DNA from: Aureimonas sp. ME7
GTDB taxonomy: Bacteria > Pseudomonadota > Alphaproteobacteria > Rhizobiales > Rhizobiaceae
Reading direction: 5' to 3'
Length of the DNA: 64,000 bases
NCBI RefSeq assembly: GCF_903970965.1
Contig: NZ_CAJCKW010000005.1
Span: 124,001-188,000 of the forward strand
The notes under the pieces are model-generated. The model was not told where the DNA came from. It ran no database searches and saw only the letters and a program-made list of their open reading frames with translations. Position numbers and translations under genes: made by a program. Shown one piece after another: positions 24,477 through 33,727 of the stretch. The first letter of the stretch is position 1; each line of letters starts with the position of its first letter.

Positions 24477-25346
24477 TCAATTCGATATCAGCGCTCCATC
24501 GACTGCCACTCGTGCTTTTTTGGCAGCCTCCACCAATCTAGCTCGGACCTCGTCCGACGCAGGTGCGATCATGTAACCTGTCCGGAGATCTCCGATCATG
24601 ATTGAGGCAGACCGCGGATTCATCAACCAATGAAACCCTATGAGAGCGCAGAGAACGGCGTCCAGCTTATCCTGATCTGATTTCTGAGGCGCAGCGACCT
24701 GAGCCAACCGCGCTAGCCAGTCGGCCATACCGTTGATCCCATGTGTTCGCGCATAGTTGGTAGCAGTCACGACCATGGCGTCCCAGTCAGATCGCCGAAA
24801 GGTCTGCTTACGTGCGGGATTGTAACGTGGGCCAAGGAGGCGACCGAAAAAGGCGCTCTCGAACGAGGCTACAGCCAGAGCCGGGAAAACCTCGATCAGG
24901 AAGCGCCCGCTCGCGGCAGCTCGTGCCGCCTCAGGATCCTCTACCGCCTGCAGTTTTTTGAGGAAAGGCCATAGAGGCGCGCCATCGTCGAACATGCCGA
25001 TCTTCGAGCGGTTGGCAGGCTGCACCCCACCGCCCAGCCACGAGATCAGCGATGCCGCGACACGATCCACCGGCCGGAGGCTTGTCAGGTTTGGGACGAT
25101 GGTAGGCTGGTCCAGCGCAACGAGGCAGCGGTCAGAACCTCGCGCCTCGCGTTCAATGGTGTCGAGCGCCTGCCGAAAGGAGGCGAGCTCAGGCTCCTTA
25201 AAACCAAATCGGCCAGCGCCCTCGACCGTGATGACGCAGATCGCTCCCGGCGCCTTTGGCTTATCTGTCCATGCCGAGTCGAAGCCAACGATACATGTCG
25301 AGCCGATCGAGACGCCTTCTGGCATGGCCGGAACGTCGATGCTCAT
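24477..25346 (-). CDS. DUF429 protein (RNase H-fold)
   Basis: A 289-residue protein of the DUF429 family, predicted RNase H-fold nucleases. Visible family marks are IVGFDSAWTDKPKAPGA with the first acidic residue, ALDQPTIVPN with the second, and SDQDKLDAVLCALIGFHWL with the last. No activity is established for the family. Its ATG at 25346 overlaps the stop of the Mrr-type nuclease gene as ATGA, so the two are expressed together. This pairing within a restriction locus suggests a role in defence, by inference. Confidence 0.82.
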   Translation of the reverse strand: MSIDVPAMPEGVSIGSTCIVGFDSAWTDKPKAPGAICVITVEGAGRFGFKEPELASFRQALDTIEREARGSDRCLVALDQPTIVPNLTSLRPVDRVAASLISWLGGGVQPANRSKIGMFDDGAPLWPFLKKLQAVEDPEAARAAASGRFLIEVFPALAVASFESAFFGRLLGPRYNPARKQTFRRSDWDAMVVTATNYARTHGINGMADWLARLAQVAAPQKSDQDKLDAVLCALIGFHWLMNPRSASIMIGDLRTGYMIAPASDEVRARLVEAAKKARVAVDGALISN

Positions 25347-26335
25347 GCCGGCCAGTAGATCCGCTTGAGCGGAAGGAGCTGCTTGGTTTCGATATCGAGG
25401 CGGTCGTAGTTAGCTATGAGGGCCGCAACAAGTTCGTCGATCGTCATCAACTCTAACGGGATGGAGGCCCGATCGGCTTCGTAGTAGGCGTCCTTCGTGA
25501 AGCCGCCGGTCGATACGTAGAGGCCTTTGTCCTGGTTGTGACGGCCGCCGAGGAAACTCCGGATGGCCTGAGCGCCCATCGCCTCCTTCCGGTGCTTCAC
25601 TTCGACGACAATCCTTGGCGACTCGAAGCCGAAGCCATCGGGCGAGGCGACGATGTCCTTGCCACGATCGGCGCCAGCCGGAGAGACGCGCGTTTTGTAG
25701 CCTAGCGCCCGTAGGAGGCCGGCAACGAGATCCTGCATCTGCGACCAGTCGAGGCTCGACACGCGATCTTTCGCGAACTCCAAGGCCTTGGCCTGAATGT
25801 TCTGGAAGATGTCCTCCTCGACGGCGTCGAGCGCGTCGGTGGTATTTTCAGACGCTGGCTCATTCGATTTAAGTGCACGACCGATGTCCTCGACCGTCTC
25901 TGGAGCCAGCTGAAAGAGCGTCGAAATGGCACCGAGGCTATTCCGACTCGCAGCGGACAGGAGGTCGCGCGACACCTCGCCACGCCACTTTACAGGACGC
26001 ACGTTCGGATCCTCCGGATCCACGTTTTCGTCCCGGCGGTAGTCGCCAGCGATCTCTCCGACGAGATACACTCGACGTCTCGGGTCATAGGTCAGCACTG
26101 TGTCGCCGGCCTTCATCTCATTTCGAAAACGATGCAGCTGTCCAACGGCCATCGCCTGCGCCTGTGCCTTCCAGTCAGGCCACGCCGCGCGCACCTTGGC
26201 GGCGATCGCATCGCGGGTGCGAAGATGTTCGAGCGAGCCGATCTCGTGCCAGCCGATCGCGACGAGGCCCTCCTCCTTGAAGGGGTCGTAGAGCCGGCCG
26301 TTGCGTTCGGCACGCACCATCCACGCATTCGCCAT
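25343..26335 (-). CDS. Mrr-type restriction endonuclease with N-terminal EVE/PUA-like domain
   Basis: A 330-residue protein. The C-terminal part (about 190-310) is an Mrr-family PD-(D/E)XK nuclease: MQDLVAGLLRALGYKT, GADRGKDIVASPDGFG with the catalytic Asp, and RIVVEVKHR with the ExK pair, then GLYVSTGGFTKDA. The N-terminal part (about 1-115) starts WMVRAERNGRLYDPFKEEGL and contains GDTVLTYDPRRRVYLVGEI, like EVE/PUA-type modified-base readers. Mrr enzymes cut DNA with modified bases, so this may restrict modified foreign DNA. It is divergent from hsdM across about 80 bases and coupled to the DUF429 gene. Confidence 0.87.
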   Translation of the reverse strand: MANAWMVRAERNGRLYDPFKEEGLVAIGWHEIGSLEHLRTRDAIAAKVRAAWPDWKAQAQAMAVGQLHRFRNEMKAGDTVLTYDPRRRVYLVGEIAGDYRRDENVDPEDPNVRPVKWRGEVSRDLLSAASRNSLGAISTLFQLAPETVEDIGRALKSNEPASENTTDALDAVEEDIFQNIQAKALEFAKDRVSSLDWSQMQDLVAGLLRALGYKTRVSPAGADRGKDIVASPDGFGFESPRIVVEVKHRKEAMGAQAIRSFLGGRHNQDKGLYVSTGGFTKDAYYEADRASIPLELMTIDELVAALIANYDRLDIETKQLLPLKRIYWPA

Positions 26336-26418
26336 CGGGTCCTTTCCCTCCCCTTCATCTCTGGTCGGCGGCAGCTTACGGTCCTGCGCGATGGACGTAA
26401 ATGAACGCAGGGCAGTGC

Positions 26419-27993
26419 ATGCTGACGGGTGGGCTACGCAACAAGGTCGACGCGGTCTGGAATGCCTTCTGGTCGGGCGGCATCGCCAATCCGCTCGAGG
26501 TGATCGAGCAGATCACCTATCTCCTGTTCCTGCGCGGTCTGGATGATGCGCAGACCCGCGAGGAGAACCGTGCAAGGCGCACGGGCAAGCCGATGCAGCG
26601 CCGCATCTTTCCCGAAGGCCGCGACGAGATCGGCAAGGACGGAGGCCTGCCCTACGAAGAGATGCGCTGGTCGCGCTTTCGCAACAAGGCGCCGGCCGAG
26701 ATGTTCGGGATTGTCGCCGACCACGTCTTCCCCTTCATCCGCACCATGGCAGGCGCCGATACGGCCCATGCCGCGCATATGAAGGATGCGCGCTTCACCA
26801 TCCCGACACCAGGCTTGCTTGCGAAGGTCGTCGACCTCCTCGCCGAGATCCCGATGGAGGACCGCGACACCAAGGGCGACCTCTACGAATACATGCTCTC
26901 GAAGATCGCGAGCGCTGGGCAGAACGGGCAGTTCCGCACGCCGCGCCATATCATCGAGCTGATGGTCGCGATGACGGCGCCCGGCCCGAAGGACGTCATT
27001 TGCGATCCCGCGTCCGGCACCTGCGGCTTCCTCGTTGGGGCCGGCGAATACCTGCGCGACAATCATCCCAAGATCTTCAGCGACGATGTCGCTAAGCGGC
27101 ATTTCCACGAGAGCATGTTCCACGGCTTCGACTTCGACGGCACGATGCTGCGCATTGGCTCGATGAACATGCTGCTGCACGGCGTCGAGAAGCCGGACAT
27201 CCGCTATAAGGACGCGTTGGCTGAAGAGCATGGCGGCGACAGCGACCGCTACAGTCTCGTGCTCGCCAACCCGCCTTTCGCCGGCTCGCTCGACTACGAG
27301 ACGACGGCCAAAGACCTGCAGAAGATCGTCAAGACCAAGAAGACCGAGCTTCTCTTCCTCGCCCTCTTCCTAAAGCTCCTGAAGCCCGGCGGGCGCGCCG
27401 CCGTCATCGTGCCGGACGGCGTCCTCTTCGGCTCCTCCACCGCGCACAAGGCGATCCGCAAGATGCTGGTCGAGGACCATCGGCTCGACGGCATCGTGAA
27501 GCTGCCCTCTGGCGTCTTCCGACCCTATGCCGGCGTCTCCACCGCGATCCTCCTCTTCACCAAGACCAATTCCGGCGGCACGGACTTCGTCTGGTTCTAC
27601 GACCTCAAGGCCGACGGCTTCTCGCTCGACGACAAGCGCACGGCCCTGCTGCCGGCGGAGGAACAGGGCGTGAACCCCGGTCGACACGAGGGCTCGACCT
27701 TCGTCGCCCACACGCTGAGTGAGGAGGAGCACGCCAGGAACAACCTCCCCGACGCCGCCGCGCGCTGGACGCGGCGGGCGGGCGAGGAACGAGCCCGCGC
27801 GCGGACCGAGCAGAGCTTCTGCGTGCCTAAGGCCGAGATCGTGGCGGCCTGCTACGACCTCTCGTTGAACCGCTACAAGGAGGTGGTGCACGAGGCGGCG
27901 GAGCACCGCGCGCCGAAGAACATAATCGCGGAACTGCGGGCGCTGGAGCGGGAGATCGCGGTCGGACTGGATGAGCTGGAGGCGATGCTGTGA
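26419..27993 (+). CDS. hsdM: Type I restriction-modification DNA methyltransferase subunit
   Basis: A 524-residue N6-adenine methyltransferase, the M subunit of a type I system. The N-terminal HsdM helical domain has GGIANPLEVIEQITYLLFLR. The SAM-binding motif I is DPASGTCGFLVGAGEYL, and catalytic motif IV is NPPF in LVLANPPFAGS. I chose the ATG at 26419, giving the family-typical start MLTGGLRNKVDAVWNAFWSG; the ATG at 26401 adds six residues. HsdM with HsdS protects the target sequence, and with HsdR they form the restriction complex. It overlaps hsdS by 4 bases (GTGA). Confidence 0.96.
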   Translation: MLTGGLRNKVDAVWNAFWSGGIANPLEVIEQITYLLFLRGLDDAQTREENRARRTGKPMQRRIFPEGRDEIGKDGGLPYEEMRWSRFRNKAPAEMFGIVADHVFPFIRTMAGADTAHAAHMKDARFTIPTPGLLAKVVDLLAEIPMEDRDTKGDLYEYMLSKIASAGQNGQFRTPRHIIELMVAMTAPGPKDVICDPASGTCGFLVGAGEYLRDNHPKIFSDDVAKRHFHESMFHGFDFDGTMLRIGSMNMLLHGVEKPDIRYKDALAEEHGGDSDRYSLVLANPPFAGSLDYETTAKDLQKIVKTKKTELLFLALFLKLLKPGGRAAVIVPDGVLFGSSTAHKAIRKMLVEDHRLDGIVKLPSGVFRPYAGVSTAILLFTKTNSGGTDFVWFYDLKADGFSLDDKRTALLPAEEQGVNPGRHEGSTFVAHTLSEEEHARNNLPDAAARWTRRAGEERARARTEQSFCVPKAEIVAACYDLSLNRYKEVVHEAAEHRAPKNIIAELRALEREIAVGLDELEAML

Positions 27994-29099
27994 GCACAGG
28001 CCTATCAGTTGGTTTCGAAGAACTCGTTGCAGACGTTTCCGCGGGAAACAACAAAATCCAGCGCACAAACTATCTTCTGACAGGCGCGCATCCAATAGTC
28101 GATCAGGGGCACGAATTGATTGGAGGGTATTCAAACTCCAGCGAAGATTTGGTTTGCGGCGGCGGTCCATGGGTCGTCTTTGGAGATCACACGCGATCGG
28201 TAAAGTATCTCGATCAACCGTTTTGCATGGGTGCGGATGGCGTGAAAGTCCTCCGACCACGTTCGTTGGAAAGACTCGATCCTAAATACCTCTACCATTT
28301 TCTAGTTGCTCATCCCGTTCCTAGCGCCGGCTACAGTCGTCATTTCAAGTTTTTGAAAAAGCTGGCCATTCCCCTCCCGCCTATAGCCGAGCAGCGGCGG
28401 ATCGCGGCGATCCTGGACAAGGCGGACGCGCTGCGCCGGAAGCGCAAGCGCGCGCTGGAGCTGCTCGACAGTTTCCTCGTGGCTCGATTCATTGAGCTCT
28501 TCGGGCATCCGGGTGAGAACTCACGAAACCTCGCTACCGTATCTCTGGGTCAATTAGGAAAATGGCAAAGTGGAGGGACACCTCCACGATCTCAGGTTGC
28601 CTATTTCGGTGGGGGTATCAAATGGTTTTCATCAGGTGATTTAGGAAAGAAATTTTCTGAAAATAGCTCAGAAACAATCACAAAAGAGGCCTTGATAAAT
28701 ACTTCTGCCAAATTGGTTCCATCTGGGGCTTTGATGTTAGGCATGTATGATACGGCAGCATTGAAATCCACCATAGCAACAGAAGATTGCTCGTGCAATC
28801 AAGCTGTTGCATTTGCATCTATTAATCAAGATATAGCAATCACAGAGTATGTATACCATGCTATACAAATTGGAAAAGAACATTTTCGAAAAAAACAAAG
28901 AGGAGTAAGGCAGAAAAATTTGAACCTCGATCTCGTCCGGGAGATTGAAATTCCTTTTCCGCCGATGTCAGATCAAGCTCTATTTTTGTCGACTATAAAG
29001 ACGATCGAAGTTGCGAACTCTGGCGCTGCAGCTTCTTTGATGCAGCAAGATCAGCTCTTTGCCTCCCTCCAACATCGCGCCTTTTCTGGCCAGCTGTAA
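27990..29099 (+). CDS. hsdS: Type I restriction-modification specificity subunit
   Basis: A 369-residue specificity subunit with the usual two target-recognition domains separated by conserved helices. The central conserved region is PLPPIAEQRRIAAILDKADA (about residues 128-147), and a second at the end is IPFPPMSDQALFLSTIK. The two recognition domains (about 1-125 and 180-310) each read one half of the bipartite target. The DNA for both, especially 28500-29050, is plainly AT-rich against GC-rich flanks, as expected for recognition domains exchanged between species. The GTG start overlaps the hsdM stop. Confidence 0.93.
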   Translation: MSTGLSVGFEELVADVSAGNNKIQRTNYLLTGAHPIVDQGHELIGGYSNSSEDLVCGGGPWVVFGDHTRSVKYLDQPFCMGADGVKVLRPRSLERLDPKYLYHFLVAHPVPSAGYSRHFKFLKKLAIPLPPIAEQRRIAAILDKADALRRKRKRALELLDSFLVARFIELFGHPGENSRNLATVSLGQLGKWQSGGTPPRSQVAYFGGGIKWFSSGDLGKKFSENSSETITKEALINTSAKLVPSGALMLGMYDTAALKSTIATEDCSCNQAVAFASINQDIAITEYVYHAIQIGKEHFRKKQRGVRQKNLNLDLVREIEIPFPPMSDQALFLSTIKTIEVANSGAAASLMQQDQLFASLQHRAFSGQL

Positions 29100-29101
29100 C
29101 G

Positions 29102-29926
29102 ATGCCCGTCAACTTGGCTTGCAGCGACAGGACGGATTCGCAGGTCGACCTGATCGTCGCCGACTAATTCGACACGCTGGCGCTGGAGCTTCGAGGAAAA
29201 CTCTTCGTGAGGAGCAACGCCGCGGTGCAGGTGCGAACGGGGCGCAAAAGGGGCCCGATCGAGTTCAAGCACCAGAACATCGGCGCCGTGTTGCTGCGAT
29301 TTGGCATGCCCTGAAGCGAGGGCTACAAGCCGGTGGCCAACTTAAAGCGCGCGCTGGTCGACGGCGTCTAGCGCTTTTTTGCTGCCCGGCCGGCGCTGTT
29401 TGAGAACCCGGTCGCCACCGTCGCGCCGGCGTGGCTCGCCGAGCCAGAAAACCTGTTCCTTGAAGCGCCGACGACGCGGGGCTTCGAGCCGGCGTCGGCG
29501 CCTGGGGAGCGGATCGTGAAAAAGTTCGATCCGGCGCTAAGGGACGCGCGCAATCGAGCGCTTGGGAGAAAGGGCGAGGAGCGCATCTTTCTCGATGAGA
29601 AGGCGAGCTTGCGCGCCGCCGGCCGGGCCGATCTCCCGTGCGCCGTGCGCCGGGTCTCGGAGGAGGACGGGGACGGGGCGGGCTACGACATCCGGTCCTT
29701 CGACCTCGCCGGGCGCGAGCGGCTGATCTAGGTCAAGACGATGGTCGGGCAGAGCACGACGCCGTTCTTCCTGTCCGACAACGAGCGCGCCTTCGCCGAG
29801 GAGCAGCCCGACGCCTTCCGCCTCGCGCGGCTCTTCGACTTCGCGCGCCAGCTCCCCGCCTTTGAACTCGTGCCGCCGCTCGATCGCTGCATGATGCTGA
29901 GACCCGCCAACTGGCGGGCGGAATAG
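29102..29926 (+). pseudogene. DUF3883-domain protein with four in-frame stop codons
   Basis: A single frame from ATG 29102 to TAG 29924-29926 (275 codons) reads as a DUF3883-type protein throughout but is broken by TAA at 29165, TGA at 29312, TAG at 29369 and TAG at 29729. No frameshift is needed. Family marks are EFKHQNIGAVLL in the N-terminal part and, C-terminally, VSEEDGDGAGYDIRSFDL followed by GRERLI-stop-VKT. In relatives the last stop position holds the Glu of the nuclease-like IEVKT motif, here GAG changed to TAG. The second stop probably replaces a Trp codon. DUF3883 proteins are common in restriction loci. It sits between hsdS and hsdR. Confidence 0.75.
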
Positions 29927-29982
29927 TAGCGCGGCCACGTTACAACTTGCGATTTCAACGCGTCCCAGCCAGTCTGAGGCCC

Positions 29983-32900
29983 ATGTCCAATTTCGACTTC
30001 CTTCTCCCCGAATTTCCCCATATCCACGAGGCGGCGGTGGAGGCCGAGCGGCAGGTGGCGGCCTCGCCGACGGCGGGTGCCTTTTTTGCCGGCAAGGCCG
30101 TCGAGGTCGCGGTGAAATGGGCATTCCGCAACGATGGCGGGCTGAAGCTGCCCTATCAGGACAACATCGCGGCGCTCCTTGCCGAGCCAAGCTTCAAGCA
30201 GTTGGCAGGGCCGGCCGTCGTGGAGAAGGCGCGGCTGATCAACCGGCTGCGCAATCGCGCCGTTCACGAGGAGAAGGCGATCTCGCCCACCGAGGCGCAG
30301 GGGGCGGTGAAGGAGCTGTTCCACGTCTGCTTCTGGTTCGCGCGCACCTACGCACGGGGGACGCGCCCGGCCGATGCGCTGAGCTTCGATGCCGCCCAGC
30401 TGACGCGCCGGGACGACGTCGTGCGCCGCGCCTTCGCCCAGTTGCAGAGCCAGCAGAAGGCGCTGGAAGCGCGGGACGGCGAACTGACGAAGCTGCTCGC
30501 GGGGCGTCTGGAACTCGACCAGGAGCTCAAGGCCCTCAGGGCCGAGGTAGCGAAGGCGCGCCAAGCGAATGCCGCCGTTCCCGACACACACGACTACAAG
30601 GAGGCCGAGACCCGCGATCGCTTCATCGACCTGCTCCTTAAGGAAGCGGGTTGGGCACTGGATCGGCCGGAGGACGTGGAGTTCGAGGTCTCCGGCATGC
30701 CGTCCGCGAGCGGCATCGGCTTCGTTGACTACGTGCTTTGGGGCGCCGATGGTATGCCGCTCGCCCTCGTCGAGGCCAAGGCGACGAAGCACAGCCCTCA
30801 GAAGGGTCGGCAGCAGGCCAAGCTCTATGCCGACGCGCTCGAAGCACGGTTCGGCCGGCGCCCGGTGATCTTCCTCTCCAACGGCTACGAACATTGGATC
30901 TGGGACGATCTGCAATCGCCGCCCCGCGCCATCGGCGGCTTCTACAAGCGCGACGAGCTGGAGCTGATGATCCAACGCCGCTCGAGCCGCAGATCGCTGG
31001 CTTCGGAGCGGCTGAACCACAGAATCGTGGAACGGCCCTATCAGCACCGCGCGATCCGTGCGATCGCCCGAAGCTTCGAGGACGAGCGCGAGCGCAAAGC
31101 GCTACTCGTGATGGCGACGGGCTCGGGCAAGACGCGCACCGTGATCGCGCTGGTCGATCTACTGATGCGCGCGGGCTGGGTGAAGCGCGTCCTCTTCCTG
31201 GCCGACCGCACGGCGCTGGTGAGCCAGGCGGCGAACGCCTTCAAAGCCCATCTGCCGGACTCGGCGCCCGTGAACCTCGTGACGGAGAAGACGGTCGAGG
31301 GCCGGGTGTTCCTGTCGACCTATCCGACCATGATGAACCTCATCGACGGCAGGTCGCAAGGGCAGCGCGCCTTCGGTCCCGGCCATTTCGACCTCTTGGT
31401 AATCGACGAGGCGCACCGCTCCGTCTACCAGCGCTACCGCGCCATCTTCCAATATTTCGACAGCTGCCTCGTCGGCCTCACCGCGACCCCGCGCGAGGAT
31501 GTCGATCACGACACCTATGCCCTCTTCGACCTCGAGGACGGCGTGCCGACCGACGCCTATTCGCTCGACGAGGCCGTGCGCGACGGTCATCTCGTGCCGC
31601 CCGAAGCGATGTCGGTCCCGTTAAAGATCATGCGTTCCGGCCTCCGCTATGACGATCTGTCCGAGGCGGAGAAGGACCAGTGGGACATGCTGGAGTGGGG
31701 CGAGGACGAGATCCCCGACAGCGTGGAAGCGGCTGAGATCAACAAGCGGCTATTCAACGAGGATACAGTCGACCACGTCATCGCGCATTTCATGGAGAAA
31801 GGCGTCAAGGTCGAGGGCGGCGACCGGCTCGGGAAGACGATCGTGTTCGCCAAAAATCAGGCCCATGCCGAGTTCATCGAGAAGCGCTTCAACCTCGCCT
31901 ACCCCGAGCACAAGGGTCACTTCGCCCGGATCGTCACCTACAAGACCGATTACGCTCAGAGCCTGATCGACGACTTCTCCGAGAAGACCAAGGCGCCCCA
32001 TGTGGCGATTTCTGTCGACATGCTGGACACCGGCATCGACGTGCCGGAGGTGGTGAACCTAGTCTTCTTCAAGCCCGTGCGGTCCAAGACCAAATTCTGG
32101 CAGATGATGGGGCGCGGCACGCGGCTCTGCCCCGACCTCTTCGGTCCCGGCGACGACAAGGCTTTTTTCCGCGTCTTCGACTTCTGCCAGAACCTCGAAT
32201 TCTTCGGCGCGAACCCTGAGATGAAGGATGCCGGGGCCGCAGTCTCGCTCTCGACACGCCTCTTCGCGGCGCGGCTCGATCTGGTGCGTGCGCTCGACGA
32301 CAAGCGGACGAAGGTCGGCGGGCTCGTCGAGGAGGCCGCGTCCTACGAAGCCAGGGATGACGCCGTGCGGAGCGAGGAGCAGATCCGCAACGACGCGGTC
32401 GCCGAGCTGCGCGAGACCGTCGCCGGCATGAATCTCGACAATTTCATCGTTCGGCAGCGGCGGCGCTCGGTCGAGAAATATCTGGCGCCCGAGGCCTGGA
32501 TCGCGATCGACGCCGAGGCGCGCGATGAACTCGTCGAGGAGGTTGCCCCGCTGCCGACGGCCAAGCGGCACGGCACCGAGGAGGCGAAGCGTTTCGACCT
32601 TCTCATGTTTTCGCTCGAACTCGCCCTACTGAAGGGCTCGAAGCGGTTCAACGCACTACGCACGCAGTTGTTGGAGATTGCCTCTGCCCTGGAAGAGCAG
32701 ACTGCAATCCCGGGCATCGCGGCTCAGGCCGTGCTGATCGAAGAGATCCAGAACGATCTCTGGTGGCAAGGCGTGACAGTGCCGCTGTTGGAACTCGTTC
32801 GCCTGCGCCTGCGCGATCTCATCCAGCACATCGAGAAGCGCAAGCGGTCGATCGTCTATTCCGACTTCGCCGACGAGATTGGAGAGGGGATCCTCCATGA

Positions 32901-33393
32901 TCTGCCACAGGTCGGAGCCGTCGACTTCGTTCGGTTCAAGGCGAAAGCGCGTGCTTTCCTGAGGAAGCATGAAGACCACATTGCGCTGCACAAGCTCCGG
33001 CAGGGCCGGCCCCTCACCGCAACCGATCTCAGCGTGCTGGAGCATATGCTACTCGACGCTGGCATCGGCGACACCGTGGCCATCGAACAGGCGCGAGGGA
33101 GCAGCGCCGGCTTCGGCCGTTTCGTCCGCTCGCTGATCGGTCTCGATCGCAACGCCGTCAGCTCGGCCTTCGGCGAATTCATCGCCGATGGAGCCGCGAC
33201 AGCCGCACAGATCGAGTTCATCGGTCTGGTCGTCGATCACCTGACCCAGCGAGGCGTGATGGAGCCGGAGCTTCTCTACGAGAGTCCGTTCACCGACGTC
33301 GCTCCGCGAGGACCCGACCAAGTCTTCGATACGGTGAGGATCGACCGTCTGTTCCAGGTCATCCGGGAAATTAACGAGAGCGCAGTGGCATAA
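29983..33393 (+). CDS. hsdR: Type I restriction endonuclease subunit
   Basis: A 1136-residue motor-nuclease subunit, usual length for the family. The N-terminus is a DUF4145-like helical domain (LINRLRNRAVHEEKAIS). The HsdR nuclease domain follows, with VDYVLWGADG and LALVEAKATK carrying the catalytic D...ExK. The helicase has Walker A ATGSGKTRT, the DEAH box VIDEAHRS, LTATPRED, and later SVDMLDTGIDVPE and QMMGRGTRLCPD. The C-terminal domain fits EcoEI-type HsdR. Start at ATG 29983; the longer frame adds 12 residues without a ribosome site. It cuts unmodified DNA after ATP-driven translocation, with HsdM and HsdS. Confidence 0.96.
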   Translation: MSNFDFLLPEFPHIHEAAVEAERQVAASPTAGAFFAGKAVEVAVKWAFRNDGGLKLPYQDNIAALLAEPSFKQLAGPAVVEKARLINRLRNRAVHEEKAISPTEAQGAVKELFHVCFWFARTYARGTRPADALSFDAAQLTRRDDVVRRAFAQLQSQQKALEARDGELTKLLAGRLELDQELKALRAEVAKARQANAAVPDTHDYKEAETRDRFIDLLLKEAGWALDRPEDVEFEVSGMPSASGIGFVDYVLWGADGMPLALVEAKATKHSPQKGRQQAKLYADALEARFGRRPVIFLSNGYEHWIWDDLQSPPRAIGGFYKRDELELMIQRRSSRRSLASERLNHRIVERPYQHRAIRAIARSFEDERERKALLVMATGSGKTRTVIALVDLLMRAGWVKRVLFLADRTALVSQAANAFKAHLPDSAPVNLVTEKTVEGRVFLSTYPTMMNLIDGRSQGQRAFGPGHFDLLVIDEAHRSVYQRYRAIFQYFDSCLVGLTATPREDVDHDTYALFDLEDGVPTDAYSLDEAVRDGHLVPPEAMSVPLKIMRSGLRYDDLSEAEKDQWDMLEWGEDEIPDSVEAAEINKRLFNEDTVDHVIAHFMEKGVKVEGGDRLGKTIVFAKNQAHAEFIEKRFNLAYPEHKGHFARIVTYKTDYAQSLIDDFSEKTKAPHVAISVDMLDTGIDVPEVVNLVFFKPVRSKTKFWQMMGRGTRLCPDLFGPGDDKAFFRVFDFCQNLEFFGANPEMKDAGAAVSLSTRLFAARLDLVRALDDKRTKVGGLVEEAASYEARDDAVRSEEQIRNDAVAELRETVAGMNLDNFIVRQRRRSVEKYLAPEAWIAIDAEARDELVEEVAPLPTAKRHGTEEAKRFDLLMFSLELALLKGSKRFNALRTQLLEIASALEEQTAIPGIAAQAVLIEEIQNDLWWQGVTVPLLELVRLRLRDLIQHIEKRKRSIVYSDFADEIGEGILHDLPQVGAVDFVRFKAKARAFLRKHEDHIALHKLRQGRPLTATDLSVLEHMLLDAGIGDTVAIEQARGSSAGFGRFVRSLIGLDRNAVSSAFGEFIADGAATAAQIEFIGLVVDHLTQRGVMEPELLYESPFTDVAPRGPDQVFDTVRIDRLFQVIREINESAVA

Positions 33394-33395
33394 GC

Positions 33396-33562
33396 GTTCC
33401 GCACCTAGAGTTCGTGCGCCTGCTCCTGCGCAACCTCGTGCAGCATATCGAGAAGCAGAAGCGTGCGATCGTCTACTTCGATTTTGCCGACGAGCTAAGC
33501 GAGCCCTCCACGAGCTACCGCAAGTGGGCGAGATCGATTTCGTGCGAGTGAAACAGAAGGAT
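33396..33562 (+). pseudogene. Remnant of a second hsdR 3' end
   Basis: Starting two bases after the hsdR stop, the frame reads VPHLEFVRLLLRNLVQHIEK and KRAIVYFDFADEL. This parallels VPLLELVRLRLRDLIQHIEK and KRSIVYSDFADEI of the intact HsdR. A shift near 33505 then gives HELPQVGEIDFVRVKQK in another frame, matching HDLPQVGAVDFVRFKAK. About 55 codons survive. It is the stump of a related hsdR, left by replacement or recombination. The following 33563-33690 has an open frame I cannot place. Confidence 0.8.
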
Positions 33563-33620
33563 CGAGACGTTCAACGACAGCGAGATAGCGAACCAGAAGT
33601 TCGCGAACATCGTTGGTGAT

Positions 33621-33705
33621 TCATACGAGCTCGCCAGCGAGCACCAGCTCCCTGTTCGCTCCGTCGTGCACATAAACAACCGCGCTGGCTGGTGAGCTCG
33701 TATGA
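33621..33705. repeat. Long imperfect inverted repeat between convergent genes
   Basis: tcatacgagctc plus gccagc (33621-33638) pairs with gctggc and gagctcgtatga (33684-33705), interrupted by a 4-base bulge on the right arm. The loop is about 45 bases. It lies downstream of the hsdR remnant and of the convergent small gene. It may act as a bidirectional stop or be a relic of a mobile element end. Confidence 0.5.
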
Positions 33706-33727
33706 GCGCCTGCCCCTATGCGACCCT

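Noticed and set aside
24154-24605. Reading frames giving GRDLNPRYPCEYAAFRV-type peptides over tRNA-Ser
   Set aside because: These are the familiar translation of the antisense of a tRNA-Ser gene, not proteins; the same peptide appears at 41025-41213.
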